The position numbers and the translations under genes were made by a program. 64,000 bases of DNA from Psychromonas sp030397575 (GTDB lineage: Bacteria > Pseudomonadota > Gammaproteobacteria > Enterobacterales > Psychromonadaceae). Positions 63,365-64,000 of the stretch are shown here, piece by piece. The notes under the pieces are model-generated. The model did no database searches. It saw only the letters and a list, made by a program, of their open reading frames with translations, and was not told the origin of the DNA. The stretch's first letter is position 1; every line of letters starts with the position of its first letter. The DNA is taken from NCBI RefSeq assembly GCF_046250175.1, contig NZ_CP176468.1; one strand, written 5' to 3'.

Positions 63365-63989
63365 ACCATTAAAAAGTGGCTTAAGTGCGATTCAGCAAGA
63401 CACACAGCTATGTAAAGTGTGTGATCGAGCGTCATCCATTAGCCTAAATAAAACACACTGCCCGCATTGTGGCACCCCTATTTCAGTGAGAACGAAGCAC
63501 AGTATCCAAAAAACCTGGGCATTATTATGCATTGCGTTTATTTTTATCTTTCCCGCTAACATTTATCCAATAACGTATTTACTCAAAAACAATGAAGCTT
63601 ATCCAGACACCATTTTTTCTGGCATCATGACCTTAGTATCTACAGGAATGACTGGTATCGCGATTATAGTATTCGTCGCTTCAATGCTAGTGCCCGTACT
63701 AAAAATCATTGCTTTAGCTGTGATATCTTTAGCCGCTCATTTCAAATGGAAGATGAACCCTAAAAGGCAACTTCTTGCCTATACTATTGTCGATTGGATA
63801 GGACGCTGGTCAATTCTCGATCTGTTTGTTATTTCAATTATGATGGCCGTATTTGATAAAGGTAACTTTTTATCTGTATACCCTGGAATTGCCGCAACCT
63901 CTTTTACTGTGGTAGTGATCACTACCTTATTCGCAGCACAAAGTTTCGATACTCGCTTAATATGGGACGCTAACCTCGATGCCAACTAA
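63357..63989 (+). CDS. PqiA-family membrane protein, second half
   Basis: The protein has 210 residues, again a two-CxxC ribbon (CKVCDRASSISLNKTHCPHC, about 19-38) and four membrane helices. DWIGRWSILDLFVISIMMAV contains the W-S-x-L-D motif. With the preceding gene it should rebuild a complete PqiA/LetA. It is followed, with overlap, by a partial gene that begins at 63,979. Confidence 0.87.
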   Translation: MNKPLKSGLSAIQQDTQLCKVCDRASSISLNKTHCPHCGTPISVRTKHSIQKTWALLCIAFIFIFPANIYPITYLLKNNEAYPDTIFSGIMTLVSTGMTGIAIIVFVASMLVPVLKIIALAVISLAAHFKWKMNPKRQLLAYTIVDWIGRWSILDLFVISIMMAVFDKGNFLSVYPGIAATSFTVVVITTLFAAQSFDTRLIWDANLDAN

Positions 63990-64000
63990 TATAAACTCCA
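63979..64000 (+). CDS. Partial gene at window end, probably PqiB/YebT-like MCE protein
   Basis: ATG 63,979 opens a frame (MPTNINS) that overlaps the PqiA stop by 11 nt and runs off the window. Only seven codons are seen, so the call rests on synteny: pqiA is normally followed by pqiB. Confidence 0.4.

Overview
The window looks like chromosome of a marine, AT-rich gammaproteobacterium of the Psychromonas/Vibrio/Shewanella neighbourhood. The evidence is the norspermidine genes (dat, ddc, carboxynorspermidine dehydrogenase, nspC), the long PstC/PstA permeases, thrS-infC-rpmI-rplT, queA-tgt-yajC-secD-secF, nlpI, yebG and a split pqiA pair. Psychromonas is my best guess from gene content; I could not run a comparison.

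Positions 1 to about 25,840 form a mobile genomic island. Its right end carries a four-gene recombination operon on the minus strand (25,674 to 18,046): three tyrosine-recombinase-like proteins and one small coiled-coil protein, the arrangement of GInt elements (ginABCD). The right end lies inside the second permease gene of a BMP-type (nucleoside/purine-like) ABC transporter, which is cut after about 60 codons. The left end is at or beyond position 1. A near-palindromic sequence, 19 of 22 bases identical and in the same orientation, occurs at 48-69 and 25,728-25,749. These copies are candidate terminal or subterminal recombinase sites.

The island cargo is almost entirely defence-like. From left to right it holds: a small HTH/coiled-coil protein (VPA1267-like) coupled to a RecD2-like helicase; a SIR2-HerA pair with a tiny downstream gene; a type I restriction-modification operon (hsdR-hsdM-hsdS) whose last gene is an ATPase with a TOPRIM-like domain; a three-gene module (XRE regulator with two operators, a helix-turn-helix/coiled-coil protein, and a DEAH helicase) that I cannot assign to a named system; the frameshifted remains of a TIR-domain gene; a small unknown gene; and an extra thymidylate synthase. 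GinB is 1270 residues long because its N-terminus holds seven tandem 69-residue repeats.

Positions 25,840-31,700 hold the interrupted transporter operon with a 2-oxoglutarate/Fe(II) oxygenase. Next come a secreted GH3 glucosidase (31,704-34,991) and an aggregation-factor-core-like secreted protein. A three-gene operon (36,985-39,154 and downstream) joins a response regulator, a sensor kinase and an orphan sugar-binding protein.

Positions 39,400-45,180 make norspermidine from aspartate semialdehyde. Then follow nlpI, the secDF-yajC-tgt-queA operon and the phosphate operon pstC-pstA-pstB-phoU with a Pho box at 57,691-57,708 but no pstS. Next is thrS-infC-rpmI-rplT, where infC appears to start at an AUA codon. 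The window ends with a family-2 glycosyltransferase, yebG, and two half-size PqiA proteins leading into a partial gene, probably pqiB-like.

I saw no rRNA, tRNA or CRISPR array.
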